From positions 1-36,742 of the forward strand of contig JAICXU010000002.1 of assembly GCA_025934595.1 (NCBI GenBank): a DNA stretch of 36,742 nt. Reading direction: 5' to 3'. The stretch comes from Polyangiaceae bacterium (lineage in GTDB: Bacteria; Myxococcota_A; Polyangia; Polyangiales; Polyangiaceae). Below the pieces are notes generated by a model, which worked only from the letters and a program-made list of their open reading frames with translations, was not told the DNA's origin and did not search any database. The translations under genes and the position numbers were made by a program. Within the stretch, counting starts at the first letter, position 1. Each line of letters opens with the position of its first letter. This document shows positions 17,060 to 25,843 of this stretch, piece after piece.

Positions 17060-18865
17060 ATGGCGTATCCGCCGATCGATCGTTTTGGAATCATCGGAAA
17101 CATGGACACCATCGCGCTCGTCGGCATGGACGGGTCGATCGACTTCATGTGTTTCCCGTTCTTCGACTCGCCGTCGGTGTTCGCCCGCCTGCTCGACTCC
17201 GAAGAGGGGGGCTTCTTCCAAATCTCGCCCGTGCTCGACGATGCTCGGCACAAGCAAATGTATCTGCCGGACACGAACGTGCTCTTCACCCGATTTCTCT
17301 CGAGCGCGGGCGTCGCCGAGATCTCGGACTTCATGACCCTCGAGAAAGGCGAGCACCGCGTCGTTCGGCGCGTGAAGACCGTGCGCAGAGAAATCCGCTT
17401 CCGGATGGATTGCAAGCCGCGCATGAATTACGGACGCGATGCGCACACGCTCGGCATCTCCGGCGACTCGGCGATCTTCGAGAGCCAGGGCGCGCAAAAG
17501 CTCACGCTCCGCCTTCGATCGAGCGTGCCGCTCACCGCGCACGAGGGCGCCGCCGTCGCCGAGTTCACGCTCGGCGTGGGCGAATACGCGACGTTCATTC
17601 TCGAGGAGGCGAACGCGGGCGTCGATTCGCCGAGCACCCACCCCGATTACCCTTCGAGCTCGTTCAAGGACACGGCTGATTTCTGGCGGCGCTGGGTGGC
17701 GCGCTCCACGTATCGCGGTCGCTGGCGCGAGGTCGTGAACCGTTCCGCGTTGACGTTGAAGCTGCTCACCTCGCGAACGCACGGCTCGATGGTCGCTGCG
17801 CCCACGTTCGGTCTCCCCGAAGAGATCGGCGGCGAGCGCAATTGGGATTATCGCTACACGTGGGTTCGCGACGGCTCGTTCACGCTCTACGGTCTCATGC
17901 GACTCGGGTACACCGAGGAGGCCGGCGCGTTCATGCGCTGGTTCGAAGATCGGTGCGCGGAGCTCGAGCCCGACGGCTCGCTGCAGATCATGTACGGCAT
18001 CGACGGCCGGCATCGTTTGACGGAGGAGACGCTTCCGAATCTCGACGGCTACATGGGATCGAAGCCGGTGCGCATCGGCAACGGCGCGTACGATCAACTG
18101 CAGCTCGACATCTACGGCGAGCTCTTGGATTCGATTTACCTCTACGACAAATACGGCGAGGCCATCTCGCGCGACCTCTGGATGAACGTGCGCAGGCTGG
18201 TCGATTGGACCTGCGATCACTGGAAGCTCCCCGACGAAGGCATCTGGGAGGTGCGTGGAGGCCGCCGCGAATTTCTGTTCTCACGCGTGATGTGTTGGGC
18301 CGCGCTCGATCGCGGCATTCGGCTCGCGCGCAAACGCGGATTCCCGGCGCCGCTCGAACGATGGGAGTCGGTGCGCGACGAAATCTACGAGGAAATCCAC
18401 ACGCGGTTCTGGGACGCGAAGCGCGGCGCGTTCGTGCAGTACGAAGGTGCGCCGACGACCGACGCGTCGGCGCTGCTCATGCCGCTCATCAAATTCATCA
18501 GCCCCACCGATCCTCGTTGGCTGTCGACGCTCCGCGCGATCGAAGAGGACCTCGTCGACGACTCACACGTGTATCGCTACAAGCACGGCGAAGCCGCGTA
18601 CGACGGGCTCCGCGGTCGCGAAGGCACGTTCTGCATCTGTACGTTTTGGTACGCCGAGTGTCTCGCGCGCGCGGGCGACCTCGATCAAGCGCGATACTGC
18701 TTCGAGAAAATGCTCGGCTATTCGAATCATCTCGGGCTCTTTCCCGAGGAGCTGGGGCCCGCCGGCGAGCATCTCGGAAACTTTCCGCAGGCGTTCACGC
18801 ACATCGGTCTCATCAGCGCCGCTTTCTATCTCGATCGCGAGCTCTCACGTCGCGGCCGGGGATGA
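17060..18865 (+). CDS. Glycoside hydrolase family 15 protein (glucoamylase/trehalase-like)
   Basis: PPIDRFGIIGNMDTIALVGMDGSIDFMCFPFFDSPSVFARLLD; ERNWDYRYTWVRDGSFTLYGLMRLGY; PDEGIWEVRGGRREFLFSRVMCWAALDRG; EELGPAGEHLGNFPQAFTH. Confidence 0.94.
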   Translation: MAYPPIDRFGIIGNMDTIALVGMDGSIDFMCFPFFDSPSVFARLLDSEEGGFFQISPVLDDARHKQMYLPDTNVLFTRFLSSAGVAEISDFMTLEKGEHRVVRRVKTVRREIRFRMDCKPRMNYGRDAHTLGISGDSAIFESQGAQKLTLRLRSSVPLTAHEGAAVAEFTLGVGEYATFILEEANAGVDSPSTHPDYPSSSFKDTADFWRRWVARSTYRGRWREVVNRSALTLKLLTSRTHGSMVAAPTFGLPEEIGGERNWDYRYTWVRDGSFTLYGLMRLGYTEEAGAFMRWFEDRCAELEPDGSLQIMYGIDGRHRLTEETLPNLDGYMGSKPVRIGNGAYDQLQLDIYGELLDSIYLYDKYGEAISRDLWMNVRRLVDWTCDHWKLPDEGIWEVRGGRREFLFSRVMCWAALDRGIRLARKRGFPAPLERWESVRDEIYEEIHTRFWDAKRGAFVQYEGAPTTDASALLMPLIKFISPTDPRWLSTLRAIEEDLVDDSHVYRYKHGEAAYDGLRGREGTFCICTFWYAECLARAGDLDQARYCFEKMLGYSNHLGLFPEELGPAGEHLGNFPQAFTHIGLISAAFYLDRELSRRGRG

Positions 18866-18904
18866 CCGCGCCGAAAGAGCGGCAATTGGCGCAGCTCCTC
18901 ACGC

Positions 18905-19651
18905 GTGCCAGACTTGGGGGTGACCCGTCTCGCAGCATTGGGACCGGTGCTCGCCGTTTTGGTCGTTGCGCTTCCCACCAAATCATCCATCGCTGACGCG
19001 CAGCCGCGCGCGGCGTGTCCCGCGGGAATGCTGCGCGTGCACGGCAAGCGCTGCGAAGAGCCCGTGTCGCGATGTCTCGAATGGATCGACGGGCCGGAGG
19101 CAGGATCCGCGCGTCGATGCGGGCGATACGCGCCGACGCGCTGCCAAGGCAAAGGAATCCTGTTGGATTTCTGCGTCGACGTCGACGTGCACGCGTCCGC
19201 GAGCGATTTGCCCGATGTCCACGTCACCTTCGACGACGCATCGCGAACGTGCAGCGCCGAAGGAAAGCGACTCTGTCGCGAGAGCGAGTGGACGTTCGCA
19301 TGCGAAGGTGAGGCCGCGCTCCCGTATCCCACCGGCCTCGTGCGACCGAGCTTTCCGCTGTGCAACGAAGACCGCATGGACCTCGTCGACGACAAACATC
19401 ACATTCGAGACCTCCGCATGCCGGCGAGCGATCTCACGTCGTGCGTCAGCCCGTTCGGCGTGCGCAACATGACGGGAAACGTCGACGAATGGACGGCGCG
19501 CGATCTCACGTGGGGTCCGTACAAATCGGCATTGAAGGGCGGATGGTGGCTGCCGGGTCGCAACCGCTGTCGACCGGCGACCGTGGCGCACAACGAGCAG
19601 TACGCGGATTTCCAAGTCGGCTTTCGCTGCTGCGCGGACGCGCGACCCTGA
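18905..19651 (+). CDS. Secreted SUMF1/FGE-fold protein, probably not a catalytic formylglycine-generating enzyme
   Basis: Signal-like N-terminus; EGKRLCRESEWTFACEG, FGVRNMTGNVDEWTARD, LKGGWWLPGRNRCRPAT...VGFRCCAD match the FGE-sulfatase fold pattern. Confidence 0.78.
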   Translation: MPDLGVTRLAALGPVLAVLVVALPTKSSIADAQPRAACPAGMLRVHGKRCEEPVSRCLEWIDGPEAGSARRCGRYAPTRCQGKGILLDFCVDVDVHASASDLPDVHVTFDDASRTCSAEGKRLCRESEWTFACEGEAALPYPTGLVRPSFPLCNEDRMDLVDDKHHIRDLRMPASDLTSCVSPFGVRNMTGNVDEWTARDLTWGPYKSALKGGWWLPGRNRCRPATVAHNEQYADFQVGFRCCADARP

Positions 19652-19658
19652 CGAGCGC

Positions 19659-20435
19659 TCAATACGCGTGCGCCGGCCAGCCTGACGCCGTCGAATACTG
19701 CTTGTACGCGTCGAGCACGGCGTTGTCGTACGTCGTGTTGTAGTCCGTGCAGCTCTTCGTGCTGCCGTAGGAGTTGAAGTCGCCGATGGCCATCATCGTG
19801 TACTGGTCCTCGGTGCAGCCGGAGAACTTCGCTTTTTCTTGCGCGCGATTGCCCGCGATTCCGGAGATCCCGAGCTCGATCGCCACCTCGGGATTGAAAC
19901 AAGAATTCGTCCAATCTGCGCTACCCGGATCCGTATCGAGATCGGGGTGACCGTTCGGCAGGATTCCCAGCGTGCTCGATCCGCCGCATTGCGGGCCGCT
20001 CTGCATGACGCCGAGACACGCGCATTCTTGATCCGTCCAATTGCTTTGCGGACAGCACCCCGTGTTGCCCGTGCAACCAACTGCGTCGTACTGGAAGCGC
20101 GATTCCACGTAGATGATCGCCTTGAAGATCATCGCGTCGGGCTCGCCGTATTTCGTCGTGAGCATGAGGATCGGACAGTCGTACATGTCGACCGAGTTTC
20201 CGTTGAAGAGCGGCGCGAGATTCGTCTTCAGCGGATCGGCCGCACAAATCCCAGCGTCGATCGCACCGTCGAAGGTCGAGCCGATCGCGCCGTCGTTGCC
20301 TCCGCTGCCGCCGTCTTTGTTTCCGATGCCACCGTCGATGTCGGTGGTGCTGCCCTCGCCGCTCGTGCAAGCCGCAGGCAAGATCAGCGTGCCGAGCGTC
20401 AACGAGGTCGCGAGCGCGAGAAGCGGCCGGCGCAT
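19659..20435 (-). CDS. Lipoprotein with lysozyme-like / SLT lytic transglycosylase-like domain
   Basis: MRRPLLALATSLTLGTLILPAAC lipobox, Gly/Asp-rich linker, then FKAIIYVESRFQYDAVGC...CACLGVMQSGP (SLT-like ESxF...GxMQ). Confidence 0.7.
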   Translation of the reverse strand: MRRPLLALATSLTLGTLILPAACTSGEGSTTDIDGGIGNKDGGSGGNDGAIGSTFDGAIDAGICAADPLKTNLAPLFNGNSVDMYDCPILMLTTKYGEPDAMIFKAIIYVESRFQYDAVGCTGNTGCCPQSNWTDQECACLGVMQSGPQCGGSSTLGILPNGHPDLDTDPGSADWTNSCFNPEVAIELGISGIAGNRAQEKAKFSGCTEDQYTMMAIGDFNSYGSTKSCTDYNTTYDNAVLDAYKQYSTASGWPAHAY

Positions 20436-20545
20436 CGGTCGAGCGTAGCAGGTCGTCGGTTCAAGCGACTGACGTACCCGATTTGAACATCTGCCCAATA
20501 CGACAATCGGCTGTCGAAGACGTTAGATAGGCAGTGGGGGCACCT

Positions 20546-20971
20546 TCAATCGCTCGACGCGTCGCTCGGGCTTCGTGCGTCGTCCGGGGCGAGCGTGCTC
20601 GTCGAGCCGCCGTCGTCGAGGCATGTGGCTTTGCGATTCGCCGCTGCGAGCGCGAGCTCACACTCGGGGCTCGAGCCGCTCGTGTCGAACAGCGGCGGAT
20701 ACGGCGGGCACGTCCTGCTGACGTACACGGCGACGCCGGCCTCGGGATCGGGTGGCGTCGCGATGCACGTGAGGTCGCAGGATTGGCCCGTGTCGTTGCC
20801 GCTCACCGTGTCGACCGCGGTCACCGAGTCGAGGCAGTCGCGAACCGGATCGTATTCTTGTCCGAAGAAGACGTGCGTCGGCGAGTCCGTGCATGCGCTC
20901 GTGCCGAGGCTCACGATCAAGCCGAAAAATAGGCAGATCGTGACGCCGGCGGCGAGCGCGCGGATTTTCAT
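20546..20971 (-). CDS. Putative Cys-rich lipoprotein
   Basis: MKIRALAAGVTICLFFGLIVSLGTSACTDS lipobox-like signal; Cys-containing body; start overlaps the aspS stop (20968-20971). Confidence 0.65.
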   Translation of the reverse strand: MKIRALAAGVTICLFFGLIVSLGTSACTDSPTHVFFGQEYDPVRDCLDSVTAVDTVSGNDTGQSCDLTCIATPPDPEAGVAVYVSRTCPPYPPLFDTSGSSPECELALAAANRKATCLDDGGSTSTLAPDDARSPSDASSD

Positions 20972-22872
20972 GTCGCCGGTTTGGCCGGCGCGGCGGTCGG
21001 TGCGGGCGGCTCGACGGTGCGAATGTGGAGCTCGGTGAGCTGCTCGGCCTCGACGCGATTCGGTGCGTCGGTCATCAGGTCCGTTCCCTTTTGCGTCTTC
21101 GGATACGGAATCACGTCACGCAAGCTGTCCGCTCCCGAGAGGAGCATCGCGAGACGATCCATTCCGATCGCGATGCCTCCGTGCGGCGGTGCTCCGTAAC
21201 GAAGCGCATCGAGCAAGAACCCGAACTTCTGCCGCGCGTCTTCGTCGGTGATGCCGAGCGCGCGAAACACCTTCGCTTGCACGTTCGTGTCGTGGAGGCG
21301 GATCGATCCGCCGCCGATCTCGAATCCGTTCAACACGAGGTCGTAGCGATAACAAAGGACCTTGCCGGGATCGGTGTCGAGCATCTCGACGCATTCGTCG
21401 TGAGGGCGCGTGAACGCGTGATGGGCGGCGGCCCACGTCTTCTTGTCCTCGTCGTATTCGAAGAGCGGCGGATTCACGACCCAGAGAAAGTTGAAGCTCC
21501 CGCCGTGGCCGACGTCGGGAATGAGCTTCATCTTCTTCGCGAGGTGCACGCGCAAGTTCGCCATCACCGTCTGCACGGTGGACGCTTTGCCGAACTGGAA
21601 GAAGAGGTAGTCGCCGTCTTTTGCGCCTGTTGCCGCGTTGATCGCTTCGCGCATTTCGGCGCTCACCGTCTTTGCGAGCGGCGATTGCGTCCAATTTCCC
21701 GACGCGTCGACCTTCGCGCGCGCGAGACCCTTCGCGCCCATGCCTTTCACGAAGTCCTCGAGCTTGTCGACCTCGGTGCGCGACAAATTCGTGCCGGGCA
21801 CGCGCATCGCTTTCACGATTTCGCTCGGTAAATCCCGCCTCAATTTGCCGCTCGCGAATTTCTCGGCGATGTCGGCGAAGAACGGAATTCCGCCGCCTTT
21901 GTGCTGGATGACGAGCTCGGTGAGGTCGGTGTGGGGCATCTCGAAACGCAAATCCGGTTTGTCGTTTCCGTATTTGCCCATCGATTCTTCGAACGGCATC
22001 TGCGGAAATCGACCGCTCGGATATTTTTCGAGAAGGTCGATCTTGAGGACGTCTTTCCAGATCTTGAAGATGAGACCTTCCATGACGCGGAAGACGTCGT
22101 CTTGGTTCACGAAGCTCATCTCGACGTCGATCTGCGTGAACTCGGGCTGGCGATCGAGCCGCAGATCTTCGTCGCGGAAGCATTTGACGATCTGAAAATA
22201 TTTGTCGAAGCCCGCCACCATGTAGAGCTGCTTGAAGAGCTGTGGGCTCTCCGCGAGCGCGTAGAATTTTCCCGCGTGCATGCGGCTCGGCACGAGGAAG
22301 TTACGCGCGCCGCCGGGCGTGTACTTGCAGAGTACAGGCGTTTCGAGCTCGAGAAATCCCTGGTCGTCGAAGTAGCGGCGCGTCGTTTGATGAATGCGGT
22401 GACGAACCCGGAGCGTGCGCTGCAGAGGCGCGCGGCGGAGATCGAGGTAGCGATACTGGAGCCGCTTTTCCTCCGACGTGTCGATCTGATCTTGGATCTC
22501 GAACGGCGGCGTGTCGGCTTTGTTGAAGACGGTGAGCTCGACGACGTGAATCTCGATTTCGCCAGTCGGAAGACGCGGATTTTTGTTCGTGCCGCGCGAG
22601 ACGACCGTGCCGCGAACTCCAATGACCCACTCCGAGCGCAGGGATTGCGCGACGTCGTACGCCTTCTTCGGCGCGTCGCCGTGACCCTTCAAGTCCGGAT
22701 CGAACACGAGCTGCGTGATGCCTTCGCGATCGCGGAGATCGACGAACACGCATCCGCCGTGATCGCGATAGCTCGCCACCCAGCCGAAGAGGACCACGTC
22801 TTTACCGGCGTCGCCCGCACGAAGCTCGCTGCAATGGTGCGACCGTTTGAGCTCGTCGATGAATCTTGCCAC
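20968..22872 (-). CDS. aspS: Aspartate--tRNA ligase (bacterial type)
   Basis: RSHHCSELRAGDAGKDVVLFGWV..RDHGGCVFVDLRDREGITQLVF; RHRIHQTTRRYFDDQGFLELETPVL; FRDEDLRLDRQPEFTQIDVEMSF; GAD insert; YGAPPHGGIAIGMDRLAMLL. GTG 22872 preceded by GGAGG; ORF-track start 22908 is an alternative. Confidence 0.97.
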   Translation of the reverse strand: MARFIDELKRSHHCSELRAGDAGKDVVLFGWVASYRDHGGCVFVDLRDREGITQLVFDPDLKGHGDAPKKAYDVAQSLRSEWVIGVRGTVVSRGTNKNPRLPTGEIEIHVVELTVFNKADTPPFEIQDQIDTSEEKRLQYRYLDLRRAPLQRTLRVRHRIHQTTRRYFDDQGFLELETPVLCKYTPGGARNFLVPSRMHAGKFYALAESPQLFKQLYMVAGFDKYFQIVKCFRDEDLRLDRQPEFTQIDVEMSFVNQDDVFRVMEGLIFKIWKDVLKIDLLEKYPSGRFPQMPFEESMGKYGNDKPDLRFEMPHTDLTELVIQHKGGGIPFFADIAEKFASGKLRRDLPSEIVKAMRVPGTNLSRTEVDKLEDFVKGMGAKGLARAKVDASGNWTQSPLAKTVSAEMREAINAATGAKDGDYLFFQFGKASTVQTVMANLRVHLAKKMKLIPDVGHGGSFNFLWVVNPPLFEYDEDKKTWAAAHHAFTRPHDECVEMLDTDPGKVLCYRYDLVLNGFEIGGGSIRLHDTNVQAKVFRALGITDEDARQKFGFLLDALRYGAPPHGGIAIGMDRLAMLLSGADSLRDVIPYPKTQKGTDLMTDAPNRVEAEQLTELHIRTVEPPAPTAAPAKPAT

Positions 22873-22963
22873 GGTGGAATCCTCCGAATCGGCGCGCAGC
22901 ATAGCCAAAACCCGGCATGACCGAAACTTGCCCGCAGCGCGGAGAGATGCGTGTACTCAGGCC

Positions 22964-24760
22964 GTGGCCGAAGAAGATCGCGAAATCCCCGGTCGAAATG
23001 CCCTCGCCGTCTCGCCGTGGCGTGAGCGCGCCTTCGCTGCCGTCGTGTCGCTCGGGACCTTCGCCGCGGCGCTCTTTCACGCGCGGCCGACATCGGATGC
23101 GACGCACGACGAGGCGATCGTCCGCGTCCTCGGCTTCGGGTTCGTCGGCGCATGGCGGGCGCTCGACGCGCTCGTCACGCTTCCATTCGCTCTTCTCCCG
23201 GGTTCGATGTCGATTCATCGCGCCGAGATCGCGAGCGCGCTCGGTGCTGCGATCGCGGCCGCCGTTCTCTATCGGCTGACGCGAAGCCTGCTCGAACGAT
23301 GCGCGAAGGCCGACTGGCTCGGTCCGTTCGTCGCGGCGATCGCGACGTGGGCCACGGTCCTCGGAACGGCGTGGCAAGCCGAGGCCGCGAGCCCGGGCGG
23401 GGCGACGTGGGGCGCGCTTTTGCCGTTCATTTTCGTGCTGATTTTCGTCGAAAAATACGTGCAAAATGCACGTTTTGCTCTCGGCGCGCTCGCGTGCGGT
23501 CTCGCGATTTCCTACGAGCCCCTCGTCGGCGCGGCGAGCGTGGCAGGCGCGGTGACGTTTCTCGCGATGACGCGCACGCGACCGAATCGAGCCGATGTCG
23601 TCCAAGCCGTTCCCGCGATCCTGATCGGCGCCGGCGGCCCGATCGCGTTCGCGCTGTCGCGCCGGAGCGTCTCGCCGCTCTCGCTCCCGTTCGCGTCTCC
23701 TTTCGTGGGATGGCTCGGCACCACGCAGCCGACGACGCGTGGCGATCTCGCCTCCTTCGCCCATACCGAGCTCGGGTGGGTGGCGCTCTTCGCGGCGGGC
23801 GTCGGTCTCGTCTTGGCGGCGATGGTCCCGAAGGCGCGTGCGCTCGCAGCCGCGGTCCTCGCCACGATGCTCCCGCTCGCGCTCGCCGTATTTCTCGGCG
23901 CGCCGGCGGGCCCGGATCGCTATGCGGCGGCGTCTCTTGCTCTCGTCGCGGCGGCCAATGTTCTCGCCGCGGTCGGTATGCAGGCGGCGGTGCGAGCGGT
24001 GGCCCGCGCGAACGTACCTTTCGCGCAAGCGAGCGCCGCGATGATCGTCGTGCTCGAGCTCACGTTCGCAGCCGTGTCGTTCGACGAATCGTCGCTCGCC
24101 GCGATCGACCGAAAAAATAGGCTCGGCGCGCATTGGGACGCGGACGCGCTCGATGCCGTTCCCGATCACGCGATCCTGTTCGTGGCCGATCCGCGCATCA
24201 TGCTGCATCTCGCCGCGGCGCGTGCGGCGGGGACGTTGCGCGCGGATCTCACCATGCTTTCGCTCTCCGACATCGCGGGTCCAGCGATGCTCGATGCGCT
24301 CGCGAAAGATCCGAATCTCGCGCCGATCGTTCGCGACGTGGCGCTGACGGGATCCGCGAGCGAGCTCTCACTCGCTACGCTGGCGTCCTCGCGCCCGGTG
24401 CTCGTGCAATACGATTCGAAATGGGACAAGTCGCTGACGCGCCACTTGGTGCCCGCGGGATTTTTCGACGTGTTCATGCCGGAGCCGCACGGCGTGACCG
24501 ATCGCAAGCGCGCGCTCGATGCGTTCTTGCCGCTGCGCGAAAAAATCGAGAAAGAGGTGAGCGTGCCGCGCGATCCGGAGATGACGGCGGTGAGCGCGTC
24601 TCTCATGCGCGCGCGCCTCGACGCGCTCGTGGCCATCGACGAGCGAGATCTTCTTCCTCGTGCGATCGACGACGTGCGCGCGTTCGCGCCCGATGACCCC
24701 GTAGCGAATCGGCTCGTCTTGAAGCTCGTCGCCGCGCGCGCCGTGAGCTCCACGAAGTAG
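22964..24760 (+). CDS. Multi-pass membrane protein of unknown function (polyprenyl-linked glycosyltransferase-like architecture)
   Basis: About 10 hydrophobic segments (e.g. GALLPFIFVLIFVEKYV, ALAAAVLATMLPLALAVFLGA) followed by a soluble C-terminal part; GTG start at 22964. Confidence 0.7.
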   Translation: MAEEDREIPGRNALAVSPWRERAFAAVVSLGTFAAALFHARPTSDATHDEAIVRVLGFGFVGAWRALDALVTLPFALLPGSMSIHRAEIASALGAAIAAAVLYRLTRSLLERCAKADWLGPFVAAIATWATVLGTAWQAEAASPGGATWGALLPFIFVLIFVEKYVQNARFALGALACGLAISYEPLVGAASVAGAVTFLAMTRTRPNRADVVQAVPAILIGAGGPIAFALSRRSVSPLSLPFASPFVGWLGTTQPTTRGDLASFAHTELGWVALFAAGVGLVLAAMVPKARALAAAVLATMLPLALAVFLGAPAGPDRYAAASLALVAAANVLAAVGMQAAVRAVARANVPFAQASAAMIVVLELTFAAVSFDESSLAAIDRKNRLGAHWDADALDAVPDHAILFVADPRIMLHLAAARAAGTLRADLTMLSLSDIAGPAMLDALAKDPNLAPIVRDVALTGSASELSLATLASSRPVLVQYDSKWDKSLTRHLVPAGFFDVFMPEPHGVTDRKRALDAFLPLREKIEKEVSVPRDPEMTAVSASLMRARLDALVAIDERDLLPRAIDDVRAFAPDDPVANRLVLKLVAARAVSSTK

Positions 24761-25804
24761 CTATTTTTTGGCTGTTTTCGCGTTCTGGCGCGAGACGAGC
24801 GTCCAGCCGATCAACTTGTAGAGCACGCGGGCGCCGACGTTCGCATCCCACTCGTCGTCGCCGTCGCCGGGCGAGACCTCGTTGAGATCGAAACCGACGA
24901 TCTTTTTTCCTGCCGTGACGGCGGCGCCGAGGATCGCCGACGCTTCATGGAACGAGATGCCACCGGGCACGGGCGTCCCCGTGCTCGGACAAAGCGTCGG
25001 GTCGAGGCCGTCGATGTCGAACGAGACGTAAATATCTTCGGGGAGCTCCGCGACCGCGGCGGCAATCACGGCGTCGAAATTTCCGAGCCTCCGTGCTTTC
25101 GCGAGATCGACGTCGAACACGGTGACGATCTTGCCGCCGCTCTCCTTCATGCGAACGTTTTCTTCTTCGCAAAAATCGCGAATGGCAAATTGCACGATCT
25201 TCGCGATGCCCGGGATCTTGCGATGCACGTTCTCCATGATCGACGCGTGCGACCATTCGAAGCCTTCGTAGGCGCGTCGCAAGTCCGCGTGCGCGTCGAC
25301 GTGGAGCACGCCGAGGCCGGGAAACTTTTCCGCGTACGCCTGCAGGATGCCGAACGGCGTCGAATGATCGCCTCCGACGAGGCCCACGATTTTGTCGCGA
25401 TCCAGCCATTTTTTCGCGGTTTCGTACACGAGCTCGTTCACTTTTTCGCTCGCCCGATTCACGCGAAGAAGCGCCGCCTCGAGCCTCGCGTTGCCCTCCA
25501 CGCGCCCGGCCGCTTCGATGACGAGCTCGGCGTCCGCGCGAGCCTCCTCGTTCAGCGAACGGACGGCTTCGAGATCGCCCACGAGCGCGATTCCGGCTTC
25601 GTACGGTTTGCCCGTCTCGATGTCGAAGAGATCGACTTGCTTCGACGCTTCCAAGATCGCCTCGGGCCCGTTGTGGGTACCCGGCCGGTACGATGTCGTC
25701 GCATCCCACGGAACGCCGAGGAGCACGATCTTCGCCGTCTCCGGCGTGTCATCCAGCCCGAAAATTCCGGAGTCCGGAAGCGCTGCTGCATTCGGATCGA
25801 ACAC
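24761..25804 (-). CDS. Agmatinase/arginase-family ureohydrolase
   Basis: VGGDHSTPFGILQAY, VLHVDAHADLRRAYEGFEWSHASIMENV, VSFDIDGLDPTLCPSTGTPVPGGISFHEA: Mn-binding motifs of the family. GTG start at 25804. Confidence 0.93.
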   Translation of the reverse strand: MFDPNAAALPDSGIFGLDDTPETAKIVLLGVPWDATTSYRPGTHNGPEAILEASKQVDLFDIETGKPYEAGIALVGDLEAVRSLNEEARADAELVIEAAGRVEGNARLEAALLRVNRASEKVNELVYETAKKWLDRDKIVGLVGGDHSTPFGILQAYAEKFPGLGVLHVDAHADLRRAYEGFEWSHASIMENVHRKIPGIAKIVQFAIRDFCEEENVRMKESGGKIVTVFDVDLAKARRLGNFDAVIAAAVAELPEDIYVSFDIDGLDPTLCPSTGTPVPGGISFHEASAILGAAVTAGKKIVGFDLNEVSPGDGDDEWDANVGARVLYKLIGWTLVSRQNAKTAKK

Positions 25805-25843
25805 GCGTAGGCAATAGCACAGGGTCTCGCTATCGTCGGCGTC

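Noticed and set aside
16808-18220. 470-aa - strand ORF
   Set aside because: Antisense to the cyclase and GH15 genes, compositionally biased, no motifs.
20436-20545. Possible small RNA/tRNA-like segment (CTGCC...GGCAG pairing) between two lipoprotein genes
   Set aside because: No T-loop GGTTCGANTCC, no cloverleaf and no terminator; pairing too weak to support an RNA gene.
22802-24208. 468-aa - strand ORF
   Set aside because: Antisense to the membrane protein at 22964-24760; Arg/Glu-rich, no motifs.
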